Positions 37,935-46,709 are shown, numbered from the stretch's first letter. The stretch: 64,000 bases of DNA from Caulobacteraceae bacterium (GCA_947475465.1 CANJLK010000001.1:62001-126000); one strand, 5' to 3'. Notes: generated from the sequence alone by a model not told the origin. Translations and numbers: made by a program.

Positions 37935-38720
37935 GTGAACACCGATTTCTTCTCCCTCAAGGGCAAGGTCGCCCTGGTCACGGGCGGGTCCCGCAGCATC
38001 GGCAAGTGGATCGCCGAGGGCCTGATCGCCTACGGCGCCAAGGTCTATGTCTCCTCGCGCGACCCCGAGGCCTGCGCCGCGGCGGCCGAGGAGCTGGGGC
38101 CCAACTGTTTCGCCCTGCCGCAGGACATCAGCACCGTCGCCGGCTGCAAGGCGCTGGCCGAAGCCTTCGGCAAGCTTGAGCCGCGTCTGGACATCCTGGT
38201 CAACAACGCCGGGGCCAGCTGGGGCGCGACTTTCGAAGAGTTCCCTGAGAAGGGCTGGGACAAGGTGCTCGACCTCAACCTCAAGTCGCCGTTCTTCCTG
38301 ACCCAGGCCCTCACGCCAGCGCTGAAGGCCGCCGCCGCCGTGTCGCGTCCTTCGAAGGTGATCAACATCACCTCGGTGGACTCGTTCAGGCTGAACGATT
38401 GGGACTCCTATTCCTACCAGGCCTCGAAGGCCGGCCTGATGCAGCTGACCCGCCGCATGGCCGCCCACCTGGTGAAGGATGGCGTGCACGTCAGCGCCAT
38501 CGCGCCCGGCGCCTTCCCCTCCAAGATGAACGAGGCCGCGCGCACCCGTGGCGACGAGGTCGCCAGGGCCATCCCCGCCGGCCGCGTCGGGATCCCCGAG
38601 GACGTGGCGGCGGCGGCGGTGTTCCTGGCCGGCCGTGGCGGCGACTACGTCGTCGGCGCCACCGTCGTGACGGACGGTGGGCTGGTCTACGCCGAGCTGG
38701 GCGCCAGCATCGACGGCTGA
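37935..38720 (+). CDS. SDR-family NAD(P)-dependent oxidoreductase (RhlG-like)
   Basis: A 261-residue short-chain dehydrogenase/reductase with a complete active site. TGGSRSIGKWIAEGL binds the cofactor, LVNNAGASWG is the NNAG motif, and ITSVDS with YQASK give the Ser-Tyr-Lys triad. VSAIAPGAFPSKM follows. The pattern is close to 3-oxoacyl-ACP/CoA reductases such as RhlG, so it may interconvert a 3-hydroxyacyl and 3-ketoacyl intermediate. It is the only SDR of four in the window with an unaltered YxxxK. Confidence 0.92.
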   Translation: MNTDFFSLKGKVALVTGGSRSIGKWIAEGLIAYGAKVYVSSRDPEACAAAAEELGPNCFALPQDISTVAGCKALAEAFGKLEPRLDILVNNAGASWGATFEEFPEKGWDKVLDLNLKSPFFLTQALTPALKAAAAVSRPSKVINITSVDSFRLNDWDSYSYQASKAGLMQLTRRMAAHLVKDGVHVSAIAPGAFPSKMNEAARTRGDEVARAIPAGRVGIPEDVAAAAVFLAGRGGDYVVGATVVTDGGLVYAELGASIDG

Positions 38721-38730
38721 GCGGTTGTCT

Positions 38731-38744
38731 CAAACAACCGGTTG
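38731..38744. promoter_or_regulatory. Possible third CAAAC-N4-GTTTG-like site (one mismatch)
   Basis: CAAAC-AACC-GGTTG differs from the operator arms at 22595 and 44525 by one base and includes the perfect palindrome CAACCGGTTG. It lies about 75 bases upstream of the first tandem CMD-like gene. A ten-base palindrome can arise by chance, so this is tentative. Confidence 0.25.
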
Positions 38745-38819
38745 GCATAGTCGAGACGAAGACAAGGATCGGCGGACCGCATCGCCGGCAAGACAACAAG
38801 CAACCTAGGGAAGACATCC

Positions 38820-39461
38820 ATGCCTTGGCCGCCCCGCCAGCCCGCTCGTTCCGAGATCGCCCCGGAGGACATGGAGGCCTACGAGTTCACCATCGAGCGG
38901 GCCGGACGGCATGCCGGCGCCCCGGATCCGGAGACGGATGCGGCCTACTATGGCCACCTGCTGCTTTCTGCCCAAACCAGCCTGCGGCTGGGTCAGCTCG
39001 GCGTCTATTTCCGCGCCCTGGGTGAGCGCGGCGACAGCTTTTCCCACGGTGACCGGGAATTCGTCGACCAGGTCTTTGCGGCGGACTGGAAGACCAATTG
39101 CGTCGCCGAATGGCACATCAACGACGCGCTTTCCACCGGCGTCCGGCTGGAGGCGATCGAGGCCCTGCGGTACGGCCGCGAACACGAACTGACCGAGCGC
39201 GAGGCGCTGCTCGCCAGCTTCATTCGCAAGGTCGTGACAGGCAAGATGGACGCCGACACCTGGAACCGGGTCGAGGCCGACATGGGCGAGCGCGGCGTGA
39301 TGGACTACGCCTGCTTCATCCTGTTCCTGCAGACCACCATGCGCGGCATCCAGCTGACCTCGGGCGGCCAGGAGCCGTCGGACGAATTCATCGACCAGAT
39401 GATCGCGGACTTCAAATCCGGCAAACGCCAGATCGACGACCACCGCAAACGGATCGGCTGA
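38820..39461 (+). CDS. Carboxymuconolactone decarboxylase-like (AhpD-fold) protein, copy 1
   Basis: A 213-residue all-helical protein, first of three tandem paralogs. Shared marks are the start PPRQPARSEI, FRALGERGDSFSHGDREFVDQ, and HINDALSTGVRLEAIEALRYG with its conserved His and Gly. ELTEREALLASFIRKV and MGERGVMDYACFILFL follow. The middle resembles the carboxymuconolactone decarboxylase/AhpD fold. No CxxC thiol pair is present, so it is not a peroxidase reductant of the classic type. Substrate unknown. Spacing to copy 2 is 44 bases, indicating one transcript. Confidence 0.8.
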   Translation: MPWPPRQPARSEIAPEDMEAYEFTIERAGRHAGAPDPETDAAYYGHLLLSAQTSLRLGQLGVYFRALGERGDSFSHGDREFVDQVFAADWKTNCVAEWHINDALSTGVRLEAIEALRYGREHELTEREALLASFIRKVVTGKMDADTWNRVEADMGERGVMDYACFILFLQTTMRGIQLTSGGQEPSDEFIDQMIADFKSGKRQIDDHRKRIG

Positions 39462-39505
39462 GTCCGCCCCACGCCTGTCCCAACGCCCAGATCCGGAGTC
39501 CCGAC

Positions 39506-40147
39506 ATGTCCTTTCCGCCCCGCCAGCCTGCCCGATCGGAAATCAAGCCTGAGGATACCGAGGCCTACAACTTCGTCGTCGACCGGGCGCGCTACCACAG
39601 CTTCATGCCGGAGCCGGAGGTCAATGCCGGATACTACGGCAGGTTCCTGCTGGCCCCGCAGGTCAGCGCCTCGCTCTGCCGGCTCGGCCAGTATTTCCGG
39701 GCCGTGGGCGACAATGGGCTGAGCTTCTCCCACGCCGACCGCGAGTTCGTGGACCAGATCCTGGGCAAGGACCTGAAGACCAACTGCGTGGCGATCATGC
39801 ACATCAACGACGCCGTTTCGACGGGCGTGCGGATCGAGGCCATCGAGGCGATCCGGTTCGGGCGTGAGGAAGAACTGACCGAGGGCGAGAAGCTCCTGGC
39901 CAGCTTCATCCGCAAGGTGCGCGACGGGACCATGGATCCCGACACCTGGGCGCGCATGGAAGAGCGCATGGGCGAGCGCGGTGCGGTCGACTACGCCAGC
40001 TTCATCCTGTTCCTGCAGACCACCATGCGCGGCATCCAGCTGGCCTCCGGCGGCAAGGAGGCGTCCGACGCTGAGGTCGACCAGCTGATCGCCGACATCA
40101 AGTCCGGCAAGCACGCGGTCGAGGATTACCGCAAAGGCATTTCGTAG
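39506..40147 (+). CDS. Carboxymuconolactone decarboxylase-like (AhpD-fold) protein, copy 2
   Basis: A 213-residue paralog of the flanking genes. It shares PPRQPARSEIKPED, GYYGRFLLAPQVSASLCRLG, HINDAVSTGVRIEAIEAIRFG, LTEGEKLLASFIRKV, the MGERGAVDYASFILFLQTT block and a basic C-terminal SGKHAVEDYRKGIS. The ATG at 39506 follows a CCGGAG stretch and gives the same N terminus as the other copies; the frame is open much further upstream but without homology. It is probably co-expressed with its neighbours and perhaps forms mixed oligomers with them. Confidence 0.8.
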   Translation: MSFPPRQPARSEIKPEDTEAYNFVVDRARYHSFMPEPEVNAGYYGRFLLAPQVSASLCRLGQYFRAVGDNGLSFSHADREFVDQILGKDLKTNCVAIMHINDAVSTGVRIEAIEAIRFGREEELTEGEKLLASFIRKVRDGTMDPDTWARMEERMGERGAVDYASFILFLQTTMRGIQLASGGKEASDAEVDQLIADIKSGKHAVEDYRKGIS

Positions 40148-40198
40148 TTCGCGGCGACCGCCGAACCGTCCAGCAAGACACTCCCAGGGAGATCCGAG

Positions 40199-40843
40199 AT
40201 GTCCTTTCCAGCCCGCCAGCCCGCCCGTTCTGAAATCACTCAGGCCGATATCGAGGCCTACAACTTCGTCATCGACCGGGCCCGCGACCACAGCGGCGCG
40301 AAGGACCCGGAAGCCGACGCTGGCTACTACGGCCGGTTCCTGCTGGCCCCGCAAGTCAGCGCGGCGCTTTGCAGGCTAGGTCAATACTTCCGCGCCGTCG
40401 GCAACAGCGGCGAGAGCTACTCCCACGCCGACCGGGAATGGGTCGACCAGGTGCTGGGCATCGAGCTGAAGACCAACATGGTGGCCATGGGGCACCTCAA
40501 CGACGCCCTGTCGACGGGGGTCCGCGCCGAGGCCATCGAGGCGCTGCGGGCCGGCCGTGAGGACGAGCTCACCGAGACCGAGAAGCTGCTGACCAGCTTC
40601 ATCCGCAAGGTCTACCACGGGACCATGGAGGCCCAGACCTGGGCCGCGGTCGAGGCGCACATGGGCGAGCGCGGCGCGGTGGATTACGCCGAGTTCGTGC
40701 TGTTCCTGGTCACCACCATCCGCAACATCCAGTTGTCGACCGCCAACGCCCACGAGCCCACGGACGCGCAGTTCAATGAGCGGCTGGCCGAGTTCAAGTC
40801 CGGCAAGCGCGAGATCGACGACTACCGCAAGCGGATATCCTAG
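40199..40843 (+). CDS. Carboxymuconolactone decarboxylase-like (AhpD-fold) protein, copy 3
   Basis: A 214-residue third copy, closest to copy 2: PARQPARSEITQAD, GYYGRFLLAPQVSAALCRLG, SYSHADREWVDQ, GHLNDALSTGVRAEAIEALRAG. It differs in the segment before the C terminus (LSTANAHEPTD in place of the SGG-type loop). The conserved His-Asn-Asp-Ala and Gly pattern is kept. GGGAG precedes the ATG. The oxidoreductase gene at 40965 follows after 121 bases. Confidence 0.8.
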   Translation: MSFPARQPARSEITQADIEAYNFVIDRARDHSGAKDPEADAGYYGRFLLAPQVSAALCRLGQYFRAVGNSGESYSHADREWVDQVLGIELKTNMVAMGHLNDALSTGVRAEAIEALRAGREDELTETEKLLTSFIRKVYHGTMEAQTWAAVEAHMGERGAVDYAEFVLFLVTTIRNIQLSTANAHEPTDAQFNERLAEFKSGKREIDDYRKRIS

Positions 40844-40964
40844 CTCGCGGGCCCGTATCGCGAGCGCGGCCGCCATGCGCTAAGGTGACCAATTGGCGGG
40901 GAAGAGGCTTGGCGCGGAGCTGGCGCCTGGCCGGCCGGGGGGCTGAAGGCACAAGGATGATCCG

Positions 40965-43900
40965 ATGCAGCAGGACCTGAAATCACGCCCGGCCGCCGTT
41001 GCGCTCGACGACAAGTGGCGGGTCGATGACGGCCGCATCCTGCTCAGCGGCACTCAGGCCATCGTCCGCACACTGCTGGCGCAAAAGGCGGTCGACGTCC
41101 GCAACGGCCTCAACACCGCGGGCTATATTTCCGGCTATCGCGGCTCGCCGCTGGGCGGGGTGGATACGGCCCTGTGGTCGATCCGCAAGCGTCTGGAAGA
41201 CGCCGACATCCTCTTCCATCCCGGCATGAACGAAGACCTGGCCGCCACGGCGATCCGCGGCACCCAGCAGATCGAAATGATGCCCGGCGCCACGCGCGAC
41301 GGGGTGTTCGCGGCCTGGTACGGCAAGGGTCCCGGCGTTGACCGTTCGGGCGACGCGCTGAAGCACGGCAACTCGGCCGGCGCCCACGCCAAGGGCGGTG
41401 TCCTGGCGTTCTACGGCGACGACCACGCCGGCAAGTCCTCGACCATCTCGCACCATAGCGAGCAGGCCATCGCCGCGGCGATGATGCCATCGCTCTACCC
41501 GGCCACGGTGGGCGAGATCATTGAGTACGGGCTGCTGGGCTTCGCGCTGTCCCGCTACAGCGGCTGCTGGGTGGGCATCAAATGCGTCAATGAGACCGTC
41601 GAGCAGACCGCCACGGCGGACATAGACCTCGACACCTTCGCCCCGGTCCTGCCGCCCGCCCCGCCGCCGCCGCCGGAAGGGATCAACATCCGGCTGGGAC
41701 ACCACCTCAACCCGCTGCGCAACGAACAGGTGGTGATCGACCACCGCCTGCCGCTGGTTCAGAAATTCGTCCGCGCCAACAAGATCGACCGGACCGTCTT
41801 CCGCGCCGCGAAGGGCAAGCTTGGGATCATCACCGCCGGTAAGACCTATGGCGACGTGCAAGGCGCCCTGGCCCTGCTGGGCCTGACCGAGGCGCGGGCC
41901 GCGGAGCTGGGCGTCTCGCTCTACAAGGTGGGCTGCATCTGGCCGCTCGAAGAGGAAGGTTTGAAGGCCTTTGCCGCCGGCCACGACGTGCTGCTGGTGG
42001 TGGAGGAGAAGCAGGCGTTCATGGAGCCGCAGGCGGCCTCTATCCTGTTCAACGCTCCGGGCCGGCCGCTGCTGCTGGGCAAGTTCGACGAGGCGGGCGA
42101 GCCTCTGCTCTCCCAGGTGCTGCAGTTGACCCCGGCGATCATCGCGCCGGTGATCGCCGAGCGCCTCGCGCGCCTGGGCGTGGTCGACAAGTCGGTGCAG
42201 GCGGCCTGCGCCAGTGCGGTCTCGCGGTCGATCGTCATGCCGGCCAATAATGCCGACACCCCCCGGCGGACGCCCTTCTATTGCTCGGGCTGCCCGCACA
42301 ACACCTCGACCAAGGTGCCGCAGGGCAGCTACGCGATGTCCGGCATCGGCTGCCACGCCATGGTCCGCTACGCCTATCCCGAGCAGTCCCTGACCTCGAC
42401 CCACATGGGCGCCGAGGGGGCCAACTGGATCGGCATGTCGCCGTTCAATTCCACCAAGCACATCTTCCAGAACATGGGAGACGGGACCTACTATCACTCG
42501 GGCAGCCTGGCGGTCCGCGCGGCCATCGCTGCGGGCGTCAACGTCACCTTCAAGATCCTCTACAACGACGCGGTCGCCATGACCGGCGGCCAGCCGGTGG
42601 ACGGGCCGATCTCGGTGGCCGAGATCGCCCAGCAGATGCGCCACGAAGGCGTTGAGGCGGTGGTCCTGCTGAGCGACGATCCCTCCCGCCACCAGGGCAA
42701 CCCGGCCCTGCCGCCTAACATCCGTATCGGACACCGTGACGAACTGGACGCCGTGCAGCGCGACATGCGCGAAATCCCCGGCGTCAGCGTCCTGATCTAC
42801 GAACAGACCTGTGCGGCGGAGAAGCGCCGGCGGCGCAAGCGCAACGCCTTCCCCAACCCGCCCAAGCGGATGTTCATCTCCAAGGAGGTCTGCGAGGGCT
42901 GCGGCGACTGTTCGGTCCAGTCGACCTGCGTCAGCGTCACCCCGGTGGAGACCGAGTTCGGCCGAAAGCGGGCCATCGACCAGAGCAACTGCAACAAGGA
43001 CTATTCCTGCCTGAAGGGCTTCTGCCCGTCCTTCATCACCGTGGAGAACGCCGAGCCGCGCAAACCCGAGCGGGCCAAGCTCGACGCCAGCCTGTTCGAG
43101 AGCCTGCCGCCCGCGCCGCCCGCGCCCATCTCCGGCGACACCTTCAATGTCATGGTGGCGGGCGTCGGTGGCACCGGCGTGATCACCGTCTCGGCCATCC
43201 TCGGCATGGCCGCCCACCTGGACGGCCTGGCCGTGTCGCAGTTCGACATGACCGGCCTCGCCCAGAAGAATGGCGCGGTCTACAGCCACGTCCGCGTCGG
43301 ACGCTCGACGGGCGACCTGCGCAGCTCGCGGATCGGCCGCGGCGAGGCCGACACCCTGCTGGCCTTCGACCTGGTGGCCGCGCTGGCCGACGAGCCGGCC
43401 GGCACCCTGTCGCGCGACCGCACCCGCGCGATGATCAACAGTGACGTCTCCCAGACCGTGAGCTTCCAGTTCGACCGCAACGCGGTGGTCTCCGGCGGCC
43501 TGCTGCTGTCGCGCATCGGCCGGCTGCTGGGTGAGGACGCGATCTATTCTGTCGACGCCATCGGCCTGGCGGTCGCCCTGATCGGGGACAGCATCGCCTC
43601 CAACATGATGCTCCTGGGGGTCGCCGCCCAGAAGGGCGCCCTGCCGGTCAGCACCGAGGCGATCGAACAGGCGGTCAGGCTGAACGGCGCTGCGGTGAAC
43701 GCCAATCTCGAGGCCTTCCGCCTGGGCCGGCTGCTCGCCGTCCAACCCGACGTCGTCGTCGACATGCGCAGCAAGCCCGTCGAGCCCATCAGCCAGTCGC
43801 TGGACGAGATCGTCGCGCGCCGGGTCGAGCGGCTGACCGCCTATCAGGACGCAGCCTACGCCAGCCGCTATGCGGCGCTGGTGGAGCGCGTGCGTGCGGC

Positions 43901-44462
43901 AGAGCAGGCCGTCGCCCCGGGCTCGCAGGCGATCGCCGAGGCCGTGGCGCGCAACTACGCCAAGCTCCTGACCTACAAGGACGAGTACGAGGTGGCCCGC
44001 CTGCTCACCAGCCCGGCCCTGCACGCCGAGATCGCCAAGACCTTCGCCGACGGGGCCAAGCTGAGCTTCAACCTGGCCCCCCCGATCCTGGGCGGCCAGG
44101 CCATCGACGGGCGTCCGGCCAAGCGCGCTTTCGGTGCAAAGTTCATGCTGCCGGCCCTGCGCGTGCTGGCGAGGTTCAAGGGGCTGCGGGGCGGATCGCT
44201 CGATCCCTTCGCCAAGACGCCGGAGCGGCGCATGGAACGCGCCCTGATCGGTGAATATGAGGCCCTGGTCGAGCAGGTGCTCGGCTCCCTGTCTTCGGCC
44301 AATGTGACCGCCGCGGCGGGCCTGCTGGACATGGCCGACGAAATCCGCGGCTATGGGCCGGTGAAGGAAGCGGCAGTGGCGAAATACCGCACCCAGCTGG
44401 CCGACGCCCAGGCCACCTTCGCTCAAGCCCCACAGGCGCGGGTGGCGGCGGTGAGCGGCTAA
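40965..44462 (+). CDS. Indolepyruvate:ferredoxin oxidoreductase-family protein (fused subunits)
   Basis: A 1165-residue thiamin-diphosphate enzyme that oxidatively decarboxylates 2-oxoacids (arylpyruvates or branched-chain acids) to acyl-CoA with ferredoxin. The N-terminal part has GYRGSPLGGVDTALW and HGNSAGAHAKGG. A TPP-binding domain follows (CSGCPHNTSTKVPQGS, MGAEGANWIGMSPF). Ferredoxin-like cysteines occur from Cys643 (CEGCGDCSVQSTC, then CNKDYSCLKGFC). The C-terminal gamma-type domain starts near 725 (VAGVGGTGVITVSAILG). This single-chain form is usual in proteobacteria. It may feed CoA esters into the neighbouring dehydrogenases. Confidence 0.95.
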   Translation: MQQDLKSRPAAVALDDKWRVDDGRILLSGTQAIVRTLLAQKAVDVRNGLNTAGYISGYRGSPLGGVDTALWSIRKRLEDADILFHPGMNEDLAATAIRGTQQIEMMPGATRDGVFAAWYGKGPGVDRSGDALKHGNSAGAHAKGGVLAFYGDDHAGKSSTISHHSEQAIAAAMMPSLYPATVGEIIEYGLLGFALSRYSGCWVGIKCVNETVEQTATADIDLDTFAPVLPPAPPPPPEGINIRLGHHLNPLRNEQVVIDHRLPLVQKFVRANKIDRTVFRAAKGKLGIITAGKTYGDVQGALALLGLTEARAAELGVSLYKVGCIWPLEEEGLKAFAAGHDVLLVVEEKQAFMEPQAASILFNAPGRPLLLGKFDEAGEPLLSQVLQLTPAIIAPVIAERLARLGVVDKSVQAACASAVSRSIVMPANNADTPRRTPFYCSGCPHNTSTKVPQGSYAMSGIGCHAMVRYAYPEQSLTSTHMGAEGANWIGMSPFNSTKHIFQNMGDGTYYHSGSLAVRAAIAAGVNVTFKILYNDAVAMTGGQPVDGPISVAEIAQQMRHEGVEAVVLLSDDPSRHQGNPALPPNIRIGHRDELDAVQRDMREIPGVSVLIYEQTCAAEKRRRRKRNAFPNPPKRMFISKEVCEGCGDCSVQSTCVSVTPVETEFGRKRAIDQSNCNKDYSCLKGFCPSFITVENAEPRKPERAKLDASLFESLPPAPPAPISGDTFNVMVAGVGGTGVITVSAILGMAAHLDGLAVSQFDMTGLAQKNGAVYSHVRVGRSTGDLRSSRIGRGEADTLLAFDLVAALADEPAGTLSRDRTRAMINSDVSQTVSFQFDRNAVVSGGLLLSRIGRLLGEDAIYSVDAIGLAVALIGDSIASNMMLLGVAAQKGALPVSTEAIEQAVRLNGAAVNANLEAFRLGRLLAVQPDVVVDMRSKPVEPISQSLDEIVARRVERLTAYQDAAYASRYAALVERVRAAEQAVAPGSQAIAEAVARNYAKLLTYKDEYEVARLLTSPALHAEIAKTFADGAKLSFNLAPPILGGQAIDGRPAKRAFGAKFMLPALRVLARFKGLRGGSLDPFAKTPERRMERALIGEYEALVEQVLGSLSSANVTAAAGLLDMADEIRGYGPVKEAAVAKYRTQLADAQATFAQAPQARVAAVSG

Positions 44463-44523
44463 ATCCGAGGGGACGAATTTGAGGCTTCCACCGGCGCCGC
44501 TATCCCTCTAAACTTGGCCCCAA

Positions 44524-44539
44524 CCAAACGTACGTTTGG
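44524..44539. promoter_or_regulatory. Perfect palindrome CCAAACGTACGTTTGG, probable TetR-type operator
   Basis: A 16-base perfect palindrome lies in the 195-base gap before the acyl-CoA dehydrogenase gene, about 120 bases upstream of its ATG. Its core CAAAC-GTAC-GTTTG has the same arms and spacing as 22595-22608. Both sites stand before acyl-CoA dehydrogenation genes. This strongly suggests one repressor controlling both. Confidence 0.65.
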
Positions 44540-44657
44540 CGACCTGGATGTTGAACGCTTGAAGCTGAGCGGTTAAGGCGGCCCATGGCATTCCGCCGGA
44601 GCCAATACGGGCGCCGCCGAGGCGCGATCACGACACGACTGAGGAACGGAACCTAAA

Positions 44658-45821
44658 ATGGATATGGAGCTCTCCGAAGAGCATCGCGCCTTCAAGGACT
44701 CGGTGGAGCGTTACATCGCCGCCGAAATGCCGAAGGACCTGGCCCGCAAGTGGGAAGCCGACGAAGACAACTATCCCTTCGAGCTGTGGGACAAGATGTC
44801 CGCCGGCGGCTTCCATGGCATCGGGATTCCCGAGGAATACGGCGGCATGGGCGGCGACATCCTCATGCAGGTGATCCTCGCCCGCGCCCTTAGCCGTCCC
44901 CTGGCGGGCCTGGCCTGGCTATGGGGCATCACCTCGTTCGCCGGCGCCAAGTCGATCGGCGCCCACGGCACCGAAGAGCAGAAGCGCAAGTTCCTGCCGA
45001 AGATCGCGGCCGGCGAATTGCGCGCCGCCATCGCGCTCACCGAGCCCGGCGGCGGCACCGATGTCCTGGGGGCCATGGCCACCAATGCGGTGAAGGTCGA
45101 CGGCGGCTGGGTGGTCAATGGCGAGAAAATCTGGAGCTCCAACTCCCACGTCGCCGATTATCTGCTGCTGCTGGCGCGCTCGCAGAAGGACGTGGCCAAG
45201 AACCACCACGGCCTGACCCTGTTCTTCCTCCCGGCCAAGTCCGAGGGCGTGACCATCACGCCGCTGAAGAAGCTGGGCATGCGCGGCATGGGCAGCTGCC
45301 TCGTGCACTTCGAGAACGTCTTCATCCCCGACGACCTGGTCATCGGCGAGCCCCACAACGCCTGGTACCAGCTGCTGACATCGCTCAACAGCGAACGGCT
45401 GCTGATGGCGGCCTTCTGCCTGGGCTATATCGACGGGGTGATCGAAGACGCCCTCGACTATGCAAAGCAGCGCAAGGCGTTTGGCCGGCCGATCGGCCAG
45501 TTCCAGGCGATCCAGCACATGATCGCCGACATGAAGATCGCCCAGTACGCCACCGAGAGCATGCTGATGAACTGCGCGTGGAAGACGCAGGAGGGCAAGG
45601 TGTCGATGGTCGAGAGCACGGCGCTGAAGGTCTATTCGGCCGAGCAGAGCAACAAGTGCGCGGACATGGGCATCCAGATCCTGGGCGGCATGGGCTATTC
45701 AGCCGAGACGGACATGCAGCGCTACTGGCGTGACAGCCGCCTGCAGCGGATCGGCCCGATCACCGACGAGATGGCGCGTAACCTGATCGCCGAACAGATG
45801 GGCCTGCCGCGGTCGTTCTGA
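44658..45821 (+). CDS. Acyl-CoA dehydrogenase
   Basis: A 387-residue flavoenzyme. GIPEEYGGMGGD, AIALTEPGGGTDVLGAM (FAD/acyl site), NGEKIWSSN and AFGRPIGQFQAIQH are standard blocks. The EGT motif near the C terminus reads RIGPITDEMARN, without glutamate. NSERLLMAAF has a glutamate where IVD/LCAD-type enzymes have their base, so that may be catalytic. It probably starts a transcript under the palindrome at 44524. A hairpin after its stop may end or attenuate the transcript before the SDR gene. Confidence 0.92.
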   Translation: MDMELSEEHRAFKDSVERYIAAEMPKDLARKWEADEDNYPFELWDKMSAGGFHGIGIPEEYGGMGGDILMQVILARALSRPLAGLAWLWGITSFAGAKSIGAHGTEEQKRKFLPKIAAGELRAAIALTEPGGGTDVLGAMATNAVKVDGGWVVNGEKIWSSNSHVADYLLLLARSQKDVAKNHHGLTLFFLPAKSEGVTITPLKKLGMRGMGSCLVHFENVFIPDDLVIGEPHNAWYQLLTSLNSERLLMAAFCLGYIDGVIEDALDYAKQRKAFGRPIGQFQAIQHMIADMKIAQYATESMLMNCAWKTQEGKVSMVESTALKVYSAEQSNKCADMGIQILGGMGYSAETDMQRYWRDSRLQRIGPITDEMARNLIAEQMGLPRSF

Positions 45822-45832
45822 CCGCGCGCCAG

Positions 45833-45867
45833 CGGCGTGGGACGCCCTTGCGGGCGCTCTCACGCCG
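45833..45867 (+). terminator. Hairpin after acyl-CoA dehydrogenase gene, weak terminator candidate
   Basis: CGGCGTG pairs with CACGCCG, with an inner CGCCC/GGGCG stem and TTGC loop, 12 bases after the stop codon. Only TATTCT follows, not a true U run, so termination may be partial and the SDR gene downstream may be read through. Confidence 0.4.
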
Positions 45868-45917
45868 TATTCTGCAGTAGGGTGCCATAGAGCGCCGCCA
45901 AAGTGTGGGAGGACATC

Positions 45918-46709
45918 ATGACAAGCGCGATCAGGACGGATGCTCTGAAGGGCCGCGTCGCCCTTGTCACCGGTGGCAGCAAGAACCTGGGTCGGGCCAT
46001 ATCGGTGGGGTTGGCCGAGGCCGGCGCGGACGTGGCCGTGGCCGGGTTCTCCTCACCCGCGGAGGTCGAAGAGACCGTCGCCATGGTCAAGGCCGCCGGC
46101 CGCAAGGCTGTTGGCCTTCTGGGCGATGTGAGCAGCGCCGCCGACGTGGAGAGGATGGTCGGTGAGGCGACAGCGGCGCTGGGGCCGATCGACATCCTGG
46201 TCTCCAACGCCTCGCAGCGTCCCCGTCGGGCCTTCGTCGACCTGACGGTCGAGGAGTGGGACGACATCATCCGCAACAACCTGTCGGCCTCCTTCTACTT
46301 CTCTCGCCTCGTGGTGCCTGGGATGAAGGCCCGCAAGTTCGGCCGCATCATCCTGATCGGCGGTCCCGACGGCCAGCGGCCGGAGCCCTATAGCGGGGCC
46401 GCGACCCGCGCCCATTGCAACACGGCCAAGGCCGGCCTGATCGGGCTGATGAAGGCCATCGCCATGGAATTCGGCGACGACGGGATCACCTCCAACGTGG
46501 TCAGCCCGGGGATCATGAACACCACACGGGACCTGAAGAATTATCCCCACTGGCCGATGCCCAGAGAAGAGCTTCAGCGCCGGCTGGCGATCCCGCGGAT
46601 GGGCGAGCCCAACGAAGTCGCCGACATGTGCGCCTTCCTCGCCAGCGACAGCGCCGCCTATGTGACCGGCCAGACCGTCCACGTCTCCGGCGGCTACCTG
46701 ACCCCCTGA
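45918..46709 (+). CDS. SDR-family oxidoreductase with altered active site (CxxxK)
   Basis: A 263-residue short-chain dehydrogenase/reductase. The cofactor loop is TGGSKNLGRAISVGLAEAG, and SNASQRPRRAF stands in place of the usual NNAG. The catalytic tyrosine position reads CNTAK and the usual serine region reads IGGPDGQ, so Ser and Tyr are both missing while Lys stays. The rest of the fold is complete (SNVVSPGIMNTTR, TGQTVHVSGGY). The start ATG at 45918 has GGGAGG upstream; the GTG at 45903 overlaps that site. Substrate unknown. Confidence 0.86.
   Translation: MTSAIRTDALKGRVALVTGGSKNLGRAISVGLAEAGADVAVAGFSSPAEVEETVAMVKAAGRKAVGLLGDVSSAADVERMVGEATAALGPIDILVSNASQRPRRAFVDLTVEEWDDIIRNNLSASFYFSRLVVPGMKARKFGRIILIGGPDGQRPEPYSGAATRAHCNTAKAGLIGLMKAIAMEFGDDGITSNVVSPGIMNTTRDLKNYPHWPMPREELQRRLAIPRMGEPNEVADMCAFLASDSAAYVTGQTVHVSGGYLTP

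Noticed and set aside
40983..44426. A very long open frame antisense to the indolepyruvate:ferredoxin oxidoreductase gene.
   Set aside because: It is a GC-codon shadow: low-complexity Arg/Gly/Gln/His composition, no domains, and the sense frame is a full known enzyme.
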